Assembly: GCF_000252165.1 (NCBI RefSeq)
Contig: NZ_BAET01000016.1
Span: 1 to 32,624, forward strand
Source: Glaciecola punicea ACAM 611
GTDB lineage: Bacteria; Pseudomonadota; Gammaproteobacteria; Enterobacterales; Alteromonadaceae
Reading direction: 5' to 3'
DNA: 32,624 nt
Shown: piece by piece, positions 17,134 to 25,428 of the stretch
How positions within the stretch are numbered: position 1 is the stretch's first letter
Layout of the letters: every line of letters begins with the position of its first letter
Position numbers and translations under genes: made by a program
The notes under the pieces: generated by a model
The model's input: only the letters and a program-made list of their open reading frames with translations
What the model was told of the DNA's origin: nothing
Databases searched by the model: none

Positions 17134-18342
17134 TCAAACAATAATAGCCTTTTCGGATAAAGCAATAAGGTGTTTATCAGGATTCTTTCTAGCTGTTAAT
17201 AAATTCTTTGCAGTTATAAAGTCTGCAGGCGAATTTATGCAGTCAACGGCGAGCAGAATGTCCTCTTTAAAATACCACGCAGAGAATTTTTCCGACATTG
17301 TGTCACCGCGTAGCACTATATTATCATAACCGTGACTTAAACCAGCAATCTGAAGTTTCATATTAAATTGATCAGACCAAAACCAAGGTACGGCGTCATA
17401 CGTTTTTAACTTACCGCATAAGGATGCTGCTGCACATTTTGCCTGTTCATTTGCATTTGGAACTGACTCTAGTCTTATGCGCGCTTCAGTAAAAGGGCTA
17501 GGAAATGATGCGCAGTCGCCAATAGCATATATATCGGGATCACTGGTTAACATTTGTGCGTTCACAACAATACCGTTATCTACTTCAATGCCCACTTTTT
17601 CAGCTAACATAACATTTGGTCTAACGCCTACACCAATAATGACTAAATCTGCAGGGAAGCGTTGACCATCGTTACATATCACCTCTTGTACCTGCTCCTC
17701 ACCACTAAATGCCGATACCTGTGCATTGGTAACGATATTTACACCTCTAGTAGTATGAGCATTGGTATAAAATGCTGATATCTCTGGTTCGGTCACTCGC
17801 CTTAGTATACGCTCCATACTCTCTAAAATTGTAACTTCCATGCCAAAAGATCTCAGCGCGGCAGCGGCCTCTAGGCCAATATAACCACCACCTACAAGTA
17901 CTGCTCGCTTCCCCTTTTTAACAAACTTACTGAGTCTATCTACATCACCAAAATCGCGCAAATAGCCTATTCCTTTAAGTGTTTCACCCGGCAAGTTAAG
18001 ATAAACTGGGTTTGAGCCGATGCACAGTACTAATTTGCTATAGCTCAAAACTTTCTCGCTCGATAAGGTCACTGATTTATCGTTTTTATTAATATTCTCA
18101 ACAGATTGGCCGAGGAGCATCTCTACATGATTTTTTTCATAAAATAGTTTCGATCTAAGTAGAATACTCTCTACGGATTTTCCGTCTGTTAACATAGTTT
18201 TTGAGAGTGGTGGCCGATGGTAAGGAAAATGTTTCTCGCGACCTACTATAGTGATCCCGTGTTGCCAACCCTGTTGCCTGAGGCTAGTAACTAATTGAAC
18301 AGCAGCGTGGCTTGCGCCGACTATAACGATGGGTTTAGTCAT
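17134..18342 (-). CDS. FAD-dependent ferredoxin reductase (putidaredoxin reductase type)
   Basis: This flavoprotein of about 402 residues transfers electrons from NAD(P)H to the [2Fe-2S] ferredoxin. It has the FAD-binding IVIVGASHAAVQL near the N-terminus, the central NAD-binding VLVGGGYIGLEAA (about 148-160), IGVGVRPN, the C-terminal FAD contact IYAIGDCA (about 272), and the PWFWSDQFN motif of BenA4/CamA-type reductases (about 325). The open frame reaches a TTG at 18357, but I prefer the ATG at 18342, which has GGAG nine bases upstream. It completes the P450 electron chain. It is transcribed apart from both partners, in the same direction as the TetR gene 180 bases downstream. Confidence 0.94.
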   Translation of the reverse strand: MTKPIVIVGASHAAVQLVTSLRQQGWQHGITIVGREKHFPYHRPPLSKTMLTDGKSVESILLRSKLFYEKNHVEMLLGQSVENINKNDKSVTLSSEKVLSYSKLVLCIGSNPVYLNLPGETLKGIGYLRDFGDVDRLSKFVKKGKRAVLVGGGYIGLEAAAALRSFGMEVTILESMERILRRVTEPEISAFYTNAHTTRGVNIVTNAQVSAFSGEEQVQEVICNDGQRFPADLVIIGVGVRPNVMLAEKVGIEVDNGIVVNAQMLTSDPDIYAIGDCASFPSPFTEARIRLESVPNANEQAKCAAASLCGKLKTYDAVPWFWSDQFNMKLQIAGLSHGYDNIVLRGDTMSEKFSAWYFKEDILLAVDCINSPADFITAKNLLTARKNPDKHLIALSEKAIIV

Positions 18343-18358
18343 TTCGAGTTTCTCCAAC

Positions 18359-18376
18359 CACAGTGTACACTCTTAA
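18359..18376. promoter_or_regulatory. Possible third operator, upstream of the ferredoxin reductase
   Basis: A perfect ten-base palindrome AGTGTACACT with a CTTAAG flank lies immediately upstream of the ferredoxin reductase start. It resembles the GTGTATACAGTG core of the sites at 11223 and 12565 but is two bases shorter in the centre, so the relation is tentative. Confidence 0.3.
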
Positions 18377-19424
18377 GATATTCGTAGCTTTTAATTAGAC
18401 ACAAATAATAACATCAAATAGACGTATAGTCTCTTTTTTGAATGCGCGTTTCTAAATTTGCCACTATTGGCGGATTATCCGGCCAATACATAATGGTGTA
18501 CTTACGAAACACTGGAATACTAAGCTCGCCGTCAGCCGCTGGTGAGCTTTGTATTTCATATTGGGAAAGTAGTAGTGTTTTTCTATCAAGGTTTTACGGA
18601 TTTTATTAAATGAGGCAATACGACCGGTCAAGGTAATTGGTGGTGTGCCCTGAAGGCGGGCTTGTAGGATGGGAAACGCCATGCTGTAATTGTGATGAGG
18701 GCGGGCCCCTCGAACACGCCGATTAGGCGGTGTGTTCAAACCACCCTGAGCTGCATTTGTAAAGAGCGTTTGTGACCCGCTTTAGTGCGAGACCGAAATA
18801 AAAGACGTTTTTAGGGCTTAATCAGTATCACCATCCTTGGAGCTAGTCGTGTGATTTATGACTATAAAGCCAGTAATACCGCTGAAAAAAGATTAACACC
18901 AAATAAGTGGGTCTCCTGATCTATTCAACACGTGATGATTTTGCTGAGATGACAGCTGACAAACTGTCTTTTAGTACAGGTTTTTAGTTGAATGAAATTG
19001 TGTTTCGGTTTATGTATGTGAACGTTAACCTGAAAAGATAGGCCAAATTAGCTTCTTCACGCACATTAGCTTCCACTTATTTCTACAGAGAATATCCGGC
19101 GAATAGTATGACGGAGTCTAAGCACCTCAACAGTGCCTGCTAGCAAATTCTTTGTTTCTGTCGATGACTAGAGTTTTTATCAAGGTGCTCTAGAATCTTT
19201 TAAATAACGAATGTGCGTGTGATGGAAGCAATGTTGGGTACGTCAATGTCAGCTTATCTCAAAACCTGCCGTTGGTTTAATAATGAGAACGTAACGTTTC
19301 TATATGCGTTGTATACTAACCCATTTTCCTTGACTATCTTTCGTTCTTTTCTCACATTATGGCTTATATAAAAACCAATAGACCTCCTATGGGTTTATGT
19401 ATAAATCAAGCCTTTGGAGTGAAC
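18377..19424. other. Gene-poor stretch with a possible hairpin-bounded repeat element
   Basis: No gene is supported in this 1 kb. Between about 18460 and 18750 there are two strong imperfect inverted repeats, around 18467-18488 (ATTGGCGGATTATCCGGCCAAT) and 18715-18740 (GAACACGCCG paired with CGGTGTGTTC). They bracket a 91-codon minus-strand frame that starts only with TTG and looks non-genic. This could be a small non-autonomous element of about 290 bp. The rest, 18760-19424, shows nothing I recognise. Confidence 0.35.
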
Positions 19425-19547
19425 ATGCCAAAATCTGTGAATCGTTCCTATTCTAGATATACCGAAGAAGCCATTGCGCTCTTCTCTAGACTTATTCGTG
19501 CCGCCAGATTAGAGAGAAAATTAAGCGCTCCATTAACAAAAAGCTAG
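19425..19547 (+). pseudogene. hipB-like antitoxin remnant (N-terminus only)
   Basis: A short frame starts MPKSVNRSYSRYTEEAIALF and runs SRLIRAARLERKLSAP before losing similarity and stopping at 19547. This is the conserved N-terminus of XRE-family HipB-type antitoxins, which continue with a helix-turn-helix (recalled as QELAERAGISR). Here the helix-turn-helix and everything after are gone, and sequence jumps to HipA-like text within about 30 bases. A GGAG ribosome site precedes the ATG. Only about 35 of some 75-100 residues remain, so it should not bind DNA. Confidence 0.75.
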
Positions 19548-19574
19548 GCTCAAAAGGCAAAGACACTGATACGG

Positions 19575-20030
19575 CAGCGCTATGCTAGCTATGAAACATT
19601 ATCCGAAATTATTCGCCATCGGTTTACAAAACCTAAAGATACTCTTAGAGAGCTATTCTCAAGGCTGGTGTTCAATATTTTGTGTGGCAATACCAACGAC
19701 CATGCCCGCAATCACGCTGCATTTTGGGATGGAAAACATTTAAGTTTGACGCCAGCATATGATATCTGTCCGTAGGGGAGCACAGGCAATGAAGCTGGGC
19801 AAGCTATGCGTATTGTTGGTGATAACAATTTGAGTCAGTTTAAAACCTGTTTAATGGTTGCGCCCAAGTTCTTAATAAGCAAAAGCGAGGCATTTGGGAT
19901 ATTTGAGCACCAAATATCCGTTATTGGACAAAATTGGCAAGTCGTTTGCGATGAAGCAGAATTGAGTGAAATTGATCGTCAGTTATTTTGGCGCCGCCAG
20001 TTTTTAAACCCTTTTTCGGTTATTGAGTAA
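19575..20030 (+). pseudogene. hipA-like kinase toxin remnant (C-terminal half)
   Basis: A 152-codon stretch reads as the C-terminal half of a HipA-type Ser/Thr kinase: RELFSRLVFNILCGNTNDHA, then RNHAAFWDGKHLSLTPAYDICP, then a TAG at 19773-19775 in the same frame, then EAGQAMRIVGDN, VCDEAELSEIDRQLFW and RQFLNPF to the TAA at 20030. GNTNDHARNHAAFW is the conserved HipA catalytic region. The N-terminal half, including the ATP-binding core, is missing, and the in-frame stop splits what remains. Together with the hipB fragment just upstream this marks a deletion that removed roughly the end of hipB and the first half or more of hipA. Confidence 0.85.
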
Positions 20031-20211
20031 CTAAAGTCTGCTCTTACCCTTAATGGCTTTGCGAAGTATATAAAGTCTCGAATTAGCACTGTTGTGACTG
20101 TCACAAATTAGTTTGGGTGTAAAGCGGCTAATCTTTGGTGAAGAATATGCGTTGTAAGTCGGTAAAACCGCACAATGTATAACCAAGCAATGTGAATACC
20201 ACAAGCTCTCA

Positions 20212-21441
20212 CTATAACGTAACACAATATTCAGCGATGTCGGCTAAACGCGCTGGCCCAATCCCATTTATTGCCTGTAATTGTAATATGTTGTTAATCG
20301 GTCGCAGGGCAATAATTGCTTTTGCGCGACCCACTCCAATGTGCGGGAGCGTTTGTAATTGTTGTAAAGTCGCCGTATTGAAATTGACAAGATGGGGCTT
20401 GCTGGCAAATTTATCTAAGTAGGCTGCGGGATGATTTGCTGCTTTTTGCTGAGGCTTATCGACCGATAGCGAGGTAAATTGCAAGCCAGCAAACTCTGCA
20501 AAAATCTGCACTAATTCGTCTTGAAATACAGTGCGCGCGCCCAACGCTAGAGCTAATTCGTCGACACTTAGTAGGGCTTCTGCTGTATCTTCAGGGCTTA
20601 GGATACCAGCTAACTGCTGTGTTAAGAGCGCCATCATAACACGTGGATCACCGGAGGCTTTATCTTCATAGCCGGCTCGTAACTGCTCTAGCTGTTGGGC
20701 GCTTGAATGTAAAATAGGCAAGGTGGTTTGCAACAAGAGCAGATTATCAGGCTGCTGCTGAAGATACTGGGCAATATGATGCGCTGCATCTTCAGCCCGC
20801 ATACCTCGGCCCCAACCTGCTAAAATTAACAAGATTGCCGCCAGCAGTTCTGTTGATTGCCAATTACTGATACTAGGCTGCAATAACACCCTTGCTTTGA
20901 TTAAACGGTGGGCAAATCGTGCGCCATTAACACGCTGTTTTAGGGCGTTAAATCCAGAGGGTATTGCCATCGTTAATGCAAACGCTTGGATAAGCGCCTG
21001 CCCTAAAAACTTTATGCTGTAGAACCCCGCTGAAAACAGCATATAGACCACTTGAATGCTCGCTGCATTCTTACCGCGTAACTGTATGCCGGCAATTTTG
21101 ACGGAGGAACGATTGGGTTTCACCCAGTTAAAGGCGCCCAATGCATTACGCGATGATACTGTTGCCCCGGTTTTAGAGATATTTAAACGTGCAGGACCGC
21201 TGCCATAATGGCCTTGAAGAACAAAACGGCCATTTTGCATGGCAATGCGTGTATTTTTTGCGATACGTTTTGAAACACGCACACCTTGCATGGTATTGGC
21301 AGTAACCGAAACACCCGCAATTTTCGCCTGTTTACGCAGCGATACACCACCGGTGCGACTGAGACGCGCATATTTACCGCGGTGCTCAATCCGCTTTTGC
21401 TTACCGTCACTGTCTTTTTCGAAAATATTCAAAAAGCCCAT
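20212..21441 (-). CDS. DUF4236-like / helix-hairpin-helix protein, function unknown
   Basis: This 409-residue protein of unusual layout has four parts. The basic beta-rich N-terminal part (about 1-125) contains ARLNISKTGATVSS and similar repeats, resembling DUF4236-type proteins. It is followed by hydrophobic segments around 130-160 and a further one near 210. A helical, Gln/Leu-rich middle covers about 220-340. The C-terminal helix-hairpin-helix pair of ComEA type (NFNTATLQQLQTLPHIGVGR, then INGIGPARLADI) spans about 350-405. HhH motifs bind DNA backbone or act as interaction modules, so a membrane-associated DNA-binding or competence-like role is possible but unproven. An AGGAG ribosome site precedes the ATG. 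It stands alone between the hipA remnant and the S9 peptidase. Confidence 0.8.
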   Translation of the reverse strand: MGFLNIFEKDSDGKQKRIEHRGKYARLSRTGGVSLRKQAKIAGVSVTANTMQGVRVSKRIAKNTRIAMQNGRFVLQGHYGSGPARLNISKTGATVSSRNALGAFNWVKPNRSSVKIAGIQLRGKNAASIQVVYMLFSAGFYSIKFLGQALIQAFALTMAIPSGFNALKQRVNGARFAHRLIKARVLLQPSISNWQSTELLAAILLILAGWGRGMRAEDAAHHIAQYLQQQPDNLLLLQTTLPILHSSAQQLEQLRAGYEDKASGDPRVMMALLTQQLAGILSPEDTAEALLSVDELALALGARTVFQDELVQIFAEFAGLQFTSLSVDKPQQKAANHPAAYLDKFASKPHLVNFNTATLQQLQTLPHIGVGRAKAIIALRPINNILQLQAINGIGPARLADIAEYCVTL

Positions 21442-21636
21442 ATTAGTCTCCTGTTGCGATGTTTGCAGGGTATTTTACATGATGAGGCTCTGGGGAGATG
21501 GTGCGATCCGGATGTTAAAACATCAAAACAGCTGCAATTGGCTACGGATTATTGCGACGCCACATTAACAACATATCCTTTGTGCTTTGTCTTATAGCAA
21601 AATTCCTCTTTCTAAAGTATATCAGGGTGCTGAAAT

Positions 21637-23565
21637 TCAGGGAGCATCTTGCAATGACTTCTGAGGCGGCTGTTTGAGCCAGCGGTCCATCCAGGCTTCT
21701 AGGCGACGGTACATATCGACCCGGTTAGCAGGGTCGCGAAATCGGTGCGGCTCGCCGGCATAGCTATGTGCTTCGAGCACCTTGCCGTGACGTTTAAGTT
21801 CAGCCACCGCTTGCTGATACTGCTCAAACGGTGCGATCGTGTCGCTTTCACCATGCATTAAAAGAACAGGTGTTTTTACAGCATTAAGGCGGCTGATGGT
21901 ATTGCTGATCGCATAAATTTCTGGGCGCTCCTGTGGCGAACCACCATGGCCCTGAGTGGCCCACAGCTGGATCAGCCGTTCGGCATTTTCATGGGACGAA
22001 GCAAAGTCGTAGATCCCGGCCATGGGTACGGCTGCATCAAAAGCGTCCGGTGCCCGAGCGATGGCAGCCAGGCTGATGATACCGCCATAGCTATAGCCGT
22101 AAATACCAACCTTACCGCTCGACCACGGCTGGGCACGAATGTAGTCGGCGGCGGCCGCTGCATCAAGTGCCTGACCGTTGGCCCAGTCGTTTTTTGATAG
22201 GTCCTGAAAACGGCGACCAAAGCCCGAGCCTCCACGATAGTTCACTGCAAACACTACATAGCCCTGCTGGGCAAGACGCTGCTCCACTAGATTGAGCCCG
22301 TTGTAATAGGAGTGAGTTCCGCCGCCGTGGACTTGCACTACGACAGGATATGTCTTGTCTACATCGAAGCCTGGTGGCCGGAAGATAAATGCCTGAATAT
22401 ACAAGCCATCCCAGCTTCGATAACTGATTTCTTCAGGCACAACCAAACCCGACCAGTTGCTGGCAAATTGGGTCAGTTGGGTCAAGCTACCGCCACGCGT
22501 CGCCAGCAAGTCGATTTCTTTGCCCCGAGTCGGCGTAGAGCGCACTAGGGCGAATTCGTCGCCTTGGGGACTTTGGTCCCAATCGTGGATCAAACCTCCG
22601 GCTTGGCTCATCCGGGTTGCGACACCGCCGGCGGCCGGCAACCGCCACAATGTAACTTCGCCACGGCTATGATTGGAAAAGAACAGCTCGCTACCGTCTC
22701 CTGACCAGGCTGGCGCGCCAGGCTCACGCGCCGTGATCTGCATAGAAAGCGCCTCGGCAGTGCCATTTTTAGTATCGATAATGAACAGATCCGACATTTC
22801 GGTGTACCAATGTGCCGATTTGGCCGCACCGAACGCAGCAATGCGCAATCCATCATGCGACCAAGATGGGTCGCCTAGTCCCATAAAGGACTTGGTCAGC
22901 TGCTTTTCCTCCTGATCCTCGACATCAACTAACCACAGATCGTTTGACCAGGTATCGGTACGGTTTGAGTAGTAGGCAACTGTCGACCCATCGGGAGACC
23001 AGCTGTGAGCGAAGCGCGTTTCATCCTGTGGCATCGCGCCTTTCGTCAACTGCTGTGGCGGCGCACTGCCGTCGACCGGCACCAGCCAGAGATCTTGATG
23101 TCCTGAACGGCCACTGGCGAAAACAACCTTATCACCGTTAGGGGATGGGCGCGGGGCACGCACATCAGCTTCATCATTGGTTAGACGCTTGGCGCTGTTT
23201 GCGCCCACCTCAATTGACCACAGGTCGTTGTCATGCACGAACACGATGCCACTGCCGTTGGCAAGCCATGCGGCTGAATGGCCTTGAGTCCAGAAGCGAG
23301 TCTCATCGTCTCGGTCGACCAGATACAGGCCGCTCTTGTCGCTTCTTCGTACGTCCACGGCTAATTGCCGACCGTCCGGCGAGAAGCGCGCCGCAAACAC
23401 GCCGTCATGACCGGTGCCGCGACACACCGAGACAGCGCAAAGCGCCTCCCATGAAACAGCAGTCGACGCGTCCTGGGCATGTGCATGGACATGAAAAAAC
23501 AAGCCGGCGAAGCAAAACAACAAAGCAGATAAAGACGTGGACAAAAGCATGGAAGAACGTTGCAT
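21637..23565 (-). CDS. S9 family prolyl oligopeptidase-like serine peptidase, exported
   Basis: This 642-residue protein has a signal peptide (MQRSSMLLSTSLSALLFCF to about residue 31, ending HAHAQ). A propeller of TolB/PD40-like repeats follows (RFSPDGRQL, SPNGDKVVF, SWSPDGSTV, SWSHDGLRI), to about residue 370. The C-terminal alpha/beta hydrolase holds the nucleophile in GYSYGG (about 490), Asp in HGESDTIAP (about 570) and His in GEPHRF (about 606). It probably cleaves short peptides in the periplasm, like dipeptidyl-peptidase IV or acylaminoacyl peptidases. The coding sequence is clearly richer in G and C than its neighbours, with many GCC/GGC/CTG codons, pointing to acquisition from a higher-GC donor. 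GAGGT precedes the ATG. It has no obvious partner genes. Confidence 0.93.
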   Translation of the reverse strand: MQRSSMLLSTSLSALLFCFAGLFFHVHAHAQDASTAVSWEALCAVSVCRGTGHDGVFAARFSPDGRQLAVDVRRSDKSGLYLVDRDDETRFWTQGHSAAWLANGSGIVFVHDNDLWSIEVGANSAKRLTNDEADVRAPRPSPNGDKVVFASGRSGHQDLWLVPVDGSAPPQQLTKGAMPQDETRFAHSWSPDGSTVAYYSNRTDTWSNDLWLVDVEDQEEKQLTKSFMGLGDPSWSHDGLRIAAFGAAKSAHWYTEMSDLFIIDTKNGTAEALSMQITAREPGAPAWSGDGSELFFSNHSRGEVTLWRLPAAGGVATRMSQAGGLIHDWDQSPQGDEFALVRSTPTRGKEIDLLATRGGSLTQLTQFASNWSGLVVPEEISYRSWDGLYIQAFIFRPPGFDVDKTYPVVVQVHGGGTHSYYNGLNLVEQRLAQQGYVVFAVNYRGGSGFGRRFQDLSKNDWANGQALDAAAAADYIRAQPWSSGKVGIYGYSYGGIISLAAIARAPDAFDAAVPMAGIYDFASSHENAERLIQLWATQGHGGSPQERPEIYAISNTISRLNAVKTPVLLMHGESDTIAPFEQYQQAVAELKRHGKVLEAHSYAGEPHRFRDPANRVDMYRRLEAWMDRWLKQPPQKSLQDAP

Positions 23566-23762
23566 AAGATCGGGACCTCAAAACTGGAATTAGAATAGAA
23601 AAATAAAGTATGAAAAGAATAAACCACTACCCTGTTGTATGCAACAAGGGCTGATTTTGCTTTAATTTAAAGGTATCCAACGGCCTGTTAGTGCAGGTTT
23701 ATGTTTAGCATCTGGGCTAAACCTGAGAACAATACAGCGATAGCTTTCAGTTAGCCTTGACT

Positions 23763-23821
23763 TGTACCTTATCTTGTACAACCTTGTGGTTTTAATATAT
23801 ACTTGTCTTCTATATTGTACA
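23763..23821 (+). promoter_or_regulatory. yefM-yoeB operator and promoter region
   Basis: Core TGTACA sites lie at 23775-23780 and 23816-23821, with a TGTACC half-match at 23763-23768, directly before the yefM-like ATG at 23834. TGTACA is the known core of the YefM/YefM-YoeB autoregulatory operator in E. coli. A TATACT hexamer between the two sites is a plausible -10 box, with TTGTAC as -35. Confidence 0.65.
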
Positions 23822-23833
23822 TGAGGAAGCTTT

Positions 23834-24088
23834 ATGAGAATTGTATCTTTTACAGATGCTCGAAACGGTTTAAAGGCTGTTTTGGACACAGTCGTTAATG
23901 ACGCAGATACTACGATTATTACACGAAGAGATTCGGAGGATGCTGTTGTAATGTCACTTGATTATTATAACAGTTTGATGGAAACCGTTTACTTACTCAA
24001 ATCACCCCAAAATGCGGCTCACTTAGCTAAATCTATCGCACAATATAAAGCAGGTGAGAACATTCAAAGGGAGTTGATTGATGAGTAA
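23834..24088 (+). CDS. yefM: YefM-like antitoxin (Phd/YefM family)
   Basis: This 84-residue antitoxin starts MRIVSFTDARNGLKAVLDTV, the usual YefM beginning. ITRRDSEDAVVMSLDYYNSL is the family's conserved dimer and DNA-binding region (about 30-50). The acidic, flexible C-terminus (AGENIQRELIDE) should wrap and neutralise the toxin. It overlaps the toxin gene by eight bases, a typical arrangement that keeps antitoxin in excess. A GAGGAAGC ribosome site precedes the ATG, and TGTACA operators lie upstream. The gene is intact, so the module is probably functional, unlike the decayed hipBA pair 4 kb away. Confidence 0.93.
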   Translation: MRIVSFTDARNGLKAVLDTVVNDADTTIITRRDSEDAVVMSLDYYNSLMETVYLLKSPQNAAHLAKSIAQYKAGENIQRELIDE

Positions 24089-24344
24089 AAGGTTATTGCC
24101 ATGGACTGATGAATCCTGGAAAGATTATTTGTATTGGCAAACCCAAGATAAGAAAACGCTCAAGCGTATTAATAAACTTATACTAGACGCTAGGCGTTCA
24201 CCCTTTGATGGCATTGGTAAACCAGAGCCTTTAAAAGAAAATTTTACTGGTTTTTGGTCGCGTCGAATCGATGATACAAATCGTTTAGTTTATGCCGTTA
24301 AAGACAGTTCAATCATCATCATTTCTTGTCGTTACCATTATTAG
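24081..24344 (+). CDS. yoeB: YoeB-like mRNA interferase toxin
   Basis: This 87-residue RelE-superfamily toxin cleaves mRNA in the ribosomal A site. The residues matching the E. coli catalytic set are all present: Glu49 in GKPEPLKE, Arg68 in DTNRLVY and the terminal His86-Tyr87 in CRYHY, each shifted by three from the E. coli numbers. The frame can be read from a TTG at 24078, but the ATG at 24081 with GGGAG seven bases upstream is the better start. It overlaps yefM by eight bases. The length is normal (E. coli YoeB has 84 residues). With all catalytic residues kept it should be active when antitoxin is lost. Confidence 0.94.
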   Translation: MSKRLLPWTDESWKDYLYWQTQDKKTLKRINKLILDARRSPFDGIGKPEPLKENFTGFWSRRIDDTNRLVYAVKDSSIIIISCRYHY

Positions 24345-24351
24345 AATGGAG

Positions 24352-24709
24352 CCCAAGAAAGCTAACAAAAACATGAATACGGACATTTTGGAAGAGCACC
24401 AAAACGCCGCAATGAAGTTCTTTAAAAAGTTATTGAAGGGCCAGCAGGCAAGGCCATTAAAGATAGTCATCGACAAATTGCGCAGTTATTGGGCTGCGAG
24501 AAGGGAAATTATGCCCAGCGTTGCTTATTCAACCCAACAATACGAAAACAATCGCTGTGAATTGTCTCATCAGCCTAGTAGACAACAAGAACGGCAAATG
24601 CGGCGGTTTACATCCCAAGGCCAAGCACAACGATTTTTAGCGTGTCATGGCATTGTAAATAATCTGTTTAGGCTTGGCCGCCATAAAATGCAAGCCGATA
24701 ATGGCTGAT
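24352..24709 (+). pseudogene. IS6-type transposase remnant (C-terminal part)
   Basis: An open stretch of about 119 codons reads as the C-terminal half of an IS6/IS26-like DDE transposase: KFFKKLLKGQQ, then VIDKLRSYWAARREIMPSV, then NNRCELSHQPSRQQERQMRR, then SQGQAQRFLACHGIVNNLFRL. Family landmarks DKLRSY, the (normally NRAENSHQPTR) segment with the catalytic Glu, and RFLSAHG are all recognisable. Here the N-R-A-E-N motif reads N-R-C-E-L, so the Glu is kept. The N-terminal helix-turn-helix and first catalytic Asp are absent, and the end meets another remnant. No terminal inverted repeat could be paired. It starts just after the yoeB stop, so the insertion may have brought or clipped that neighbourhood. 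Confidence 0.8.
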
Positions 24710-24711
24710 GG

Positions 24712-25031
24712 TGTGGACGAGCTCGACCATATCGTTGTGACATGGTGCTTTGATGCGAGTGAAGGTGGTGCCACCCCATGAATTTTCGTTAATAGCACCT
24801 TCTAAGAACAGCATGTGGAAGTGGATATTTAGATTCAACGCGCTACCAAAGCGTTAAATAAGTGTAACAGCACCTGTCTTGGCTTGTTTAGTTGTAAAGC
24901 CTGCTCGATTGACAATGTGCGTAGATATGGCGCGGTGAATGATACCCATGACTTTACTCAATTCACTTGGATATCGAGCCAACAGCAATCCCAAAGGGAT
25001 AGGAAGGCTTAAAACCCACTGACGAATCGGA
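24712..25031 (-). pseudogene. IS91-type transposase remnant
   Basis: Read on the minus strand from about 25031: YPIRQWVLSLPIPLGLLLAR, then MGIIHRAISTHIVNRAGF, then TKQAKTGAVTLI, a TAA, then RFGSALNLNIHFHMLFLEGA. This matches the Y2 rolling-circle IS91/ISVsa-type transposase, including the conserved RFGSALNLNIHFHxL metal-binding His block. The stop replaces the Gln of TLIQRFG by one base. It is only about 105 codons of a normal 300-400 residue protein, so it is dead. It abuts the IS6 remnant in opposite orientation. Confidence 0.82.
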
Positions 25032-25110
25032 TAGGCCCTTCAGGAACTGTGAAGAACATCGTCTACAATAGTGTAGCACTTTCCGTCATTCTTCTAGCGC
25101 CGCAACTAGG

Positions 25111-25339
25111 TCGGCATATTTTATCGACTACCTTCGCCACTGTGGGCGGGCTTATCCCCTTGTTATTGTTTAGTGAAGGTACACTTTGGCCACCACTTGC
25201 AGTAGTACTTGCCGGTGGCGTTGGCTTTTCCATCATACTGACGTTGGTATTTACGCCAGTGCTTGTGGCAAGGCTTTGTAGAGTGCGCACTAAAAGCCAA
25301 TCAAACGTTAAAAGCAAAGTTAGTTTGCAAGCCTCATGA
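25111..25339 (+). pseudogene. RND efflux permease C-terminal remnant
   Basis: About 75 codons read as the last two membrane helices of an RND-family inner-membrane pump: ILSTTFATVGGLIPLLLFSE, then GTLWPPLAVVLAGGVGFS, then ILTLVFTPVLVARLCR, ending in a basic tail and stop. The TTVGGLxPLLL and WPPLAxxxAGG motifs are diagnostic of AcrB/heavy-metal RND permeases, which normally exceed 1,000 residues. The codons before 25111 show no similarity, so the join to IS91-like DNA is within 80 bases. A full pump was presumably removed by the mobile element events next door. Confidence 0.75.
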
Positions 25340-25428
25340 GAAAATTTGTCAAATAGTGGAATACGGATTATGCTTTTTTAAGCGTTCACTTTGTATTATG
25401 GTATTGGCAATTATTATGATGTTGTTAC

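Noticed and set aside
18464-18739. 91-codon minus-strand frame
   Set aside because: It starts only with TTG, has no ribosome site, overlaps both hairpins and has no recognisable domain.
23145-23567. 140-codon plus-strand frame opposite the S9 peptidase N-terminus
   Set aside because: It is low-complexity in Arg and His, as expected from the reverse of GC-rich coding DNA, and overlaps the signal peptide region of a clear gene.
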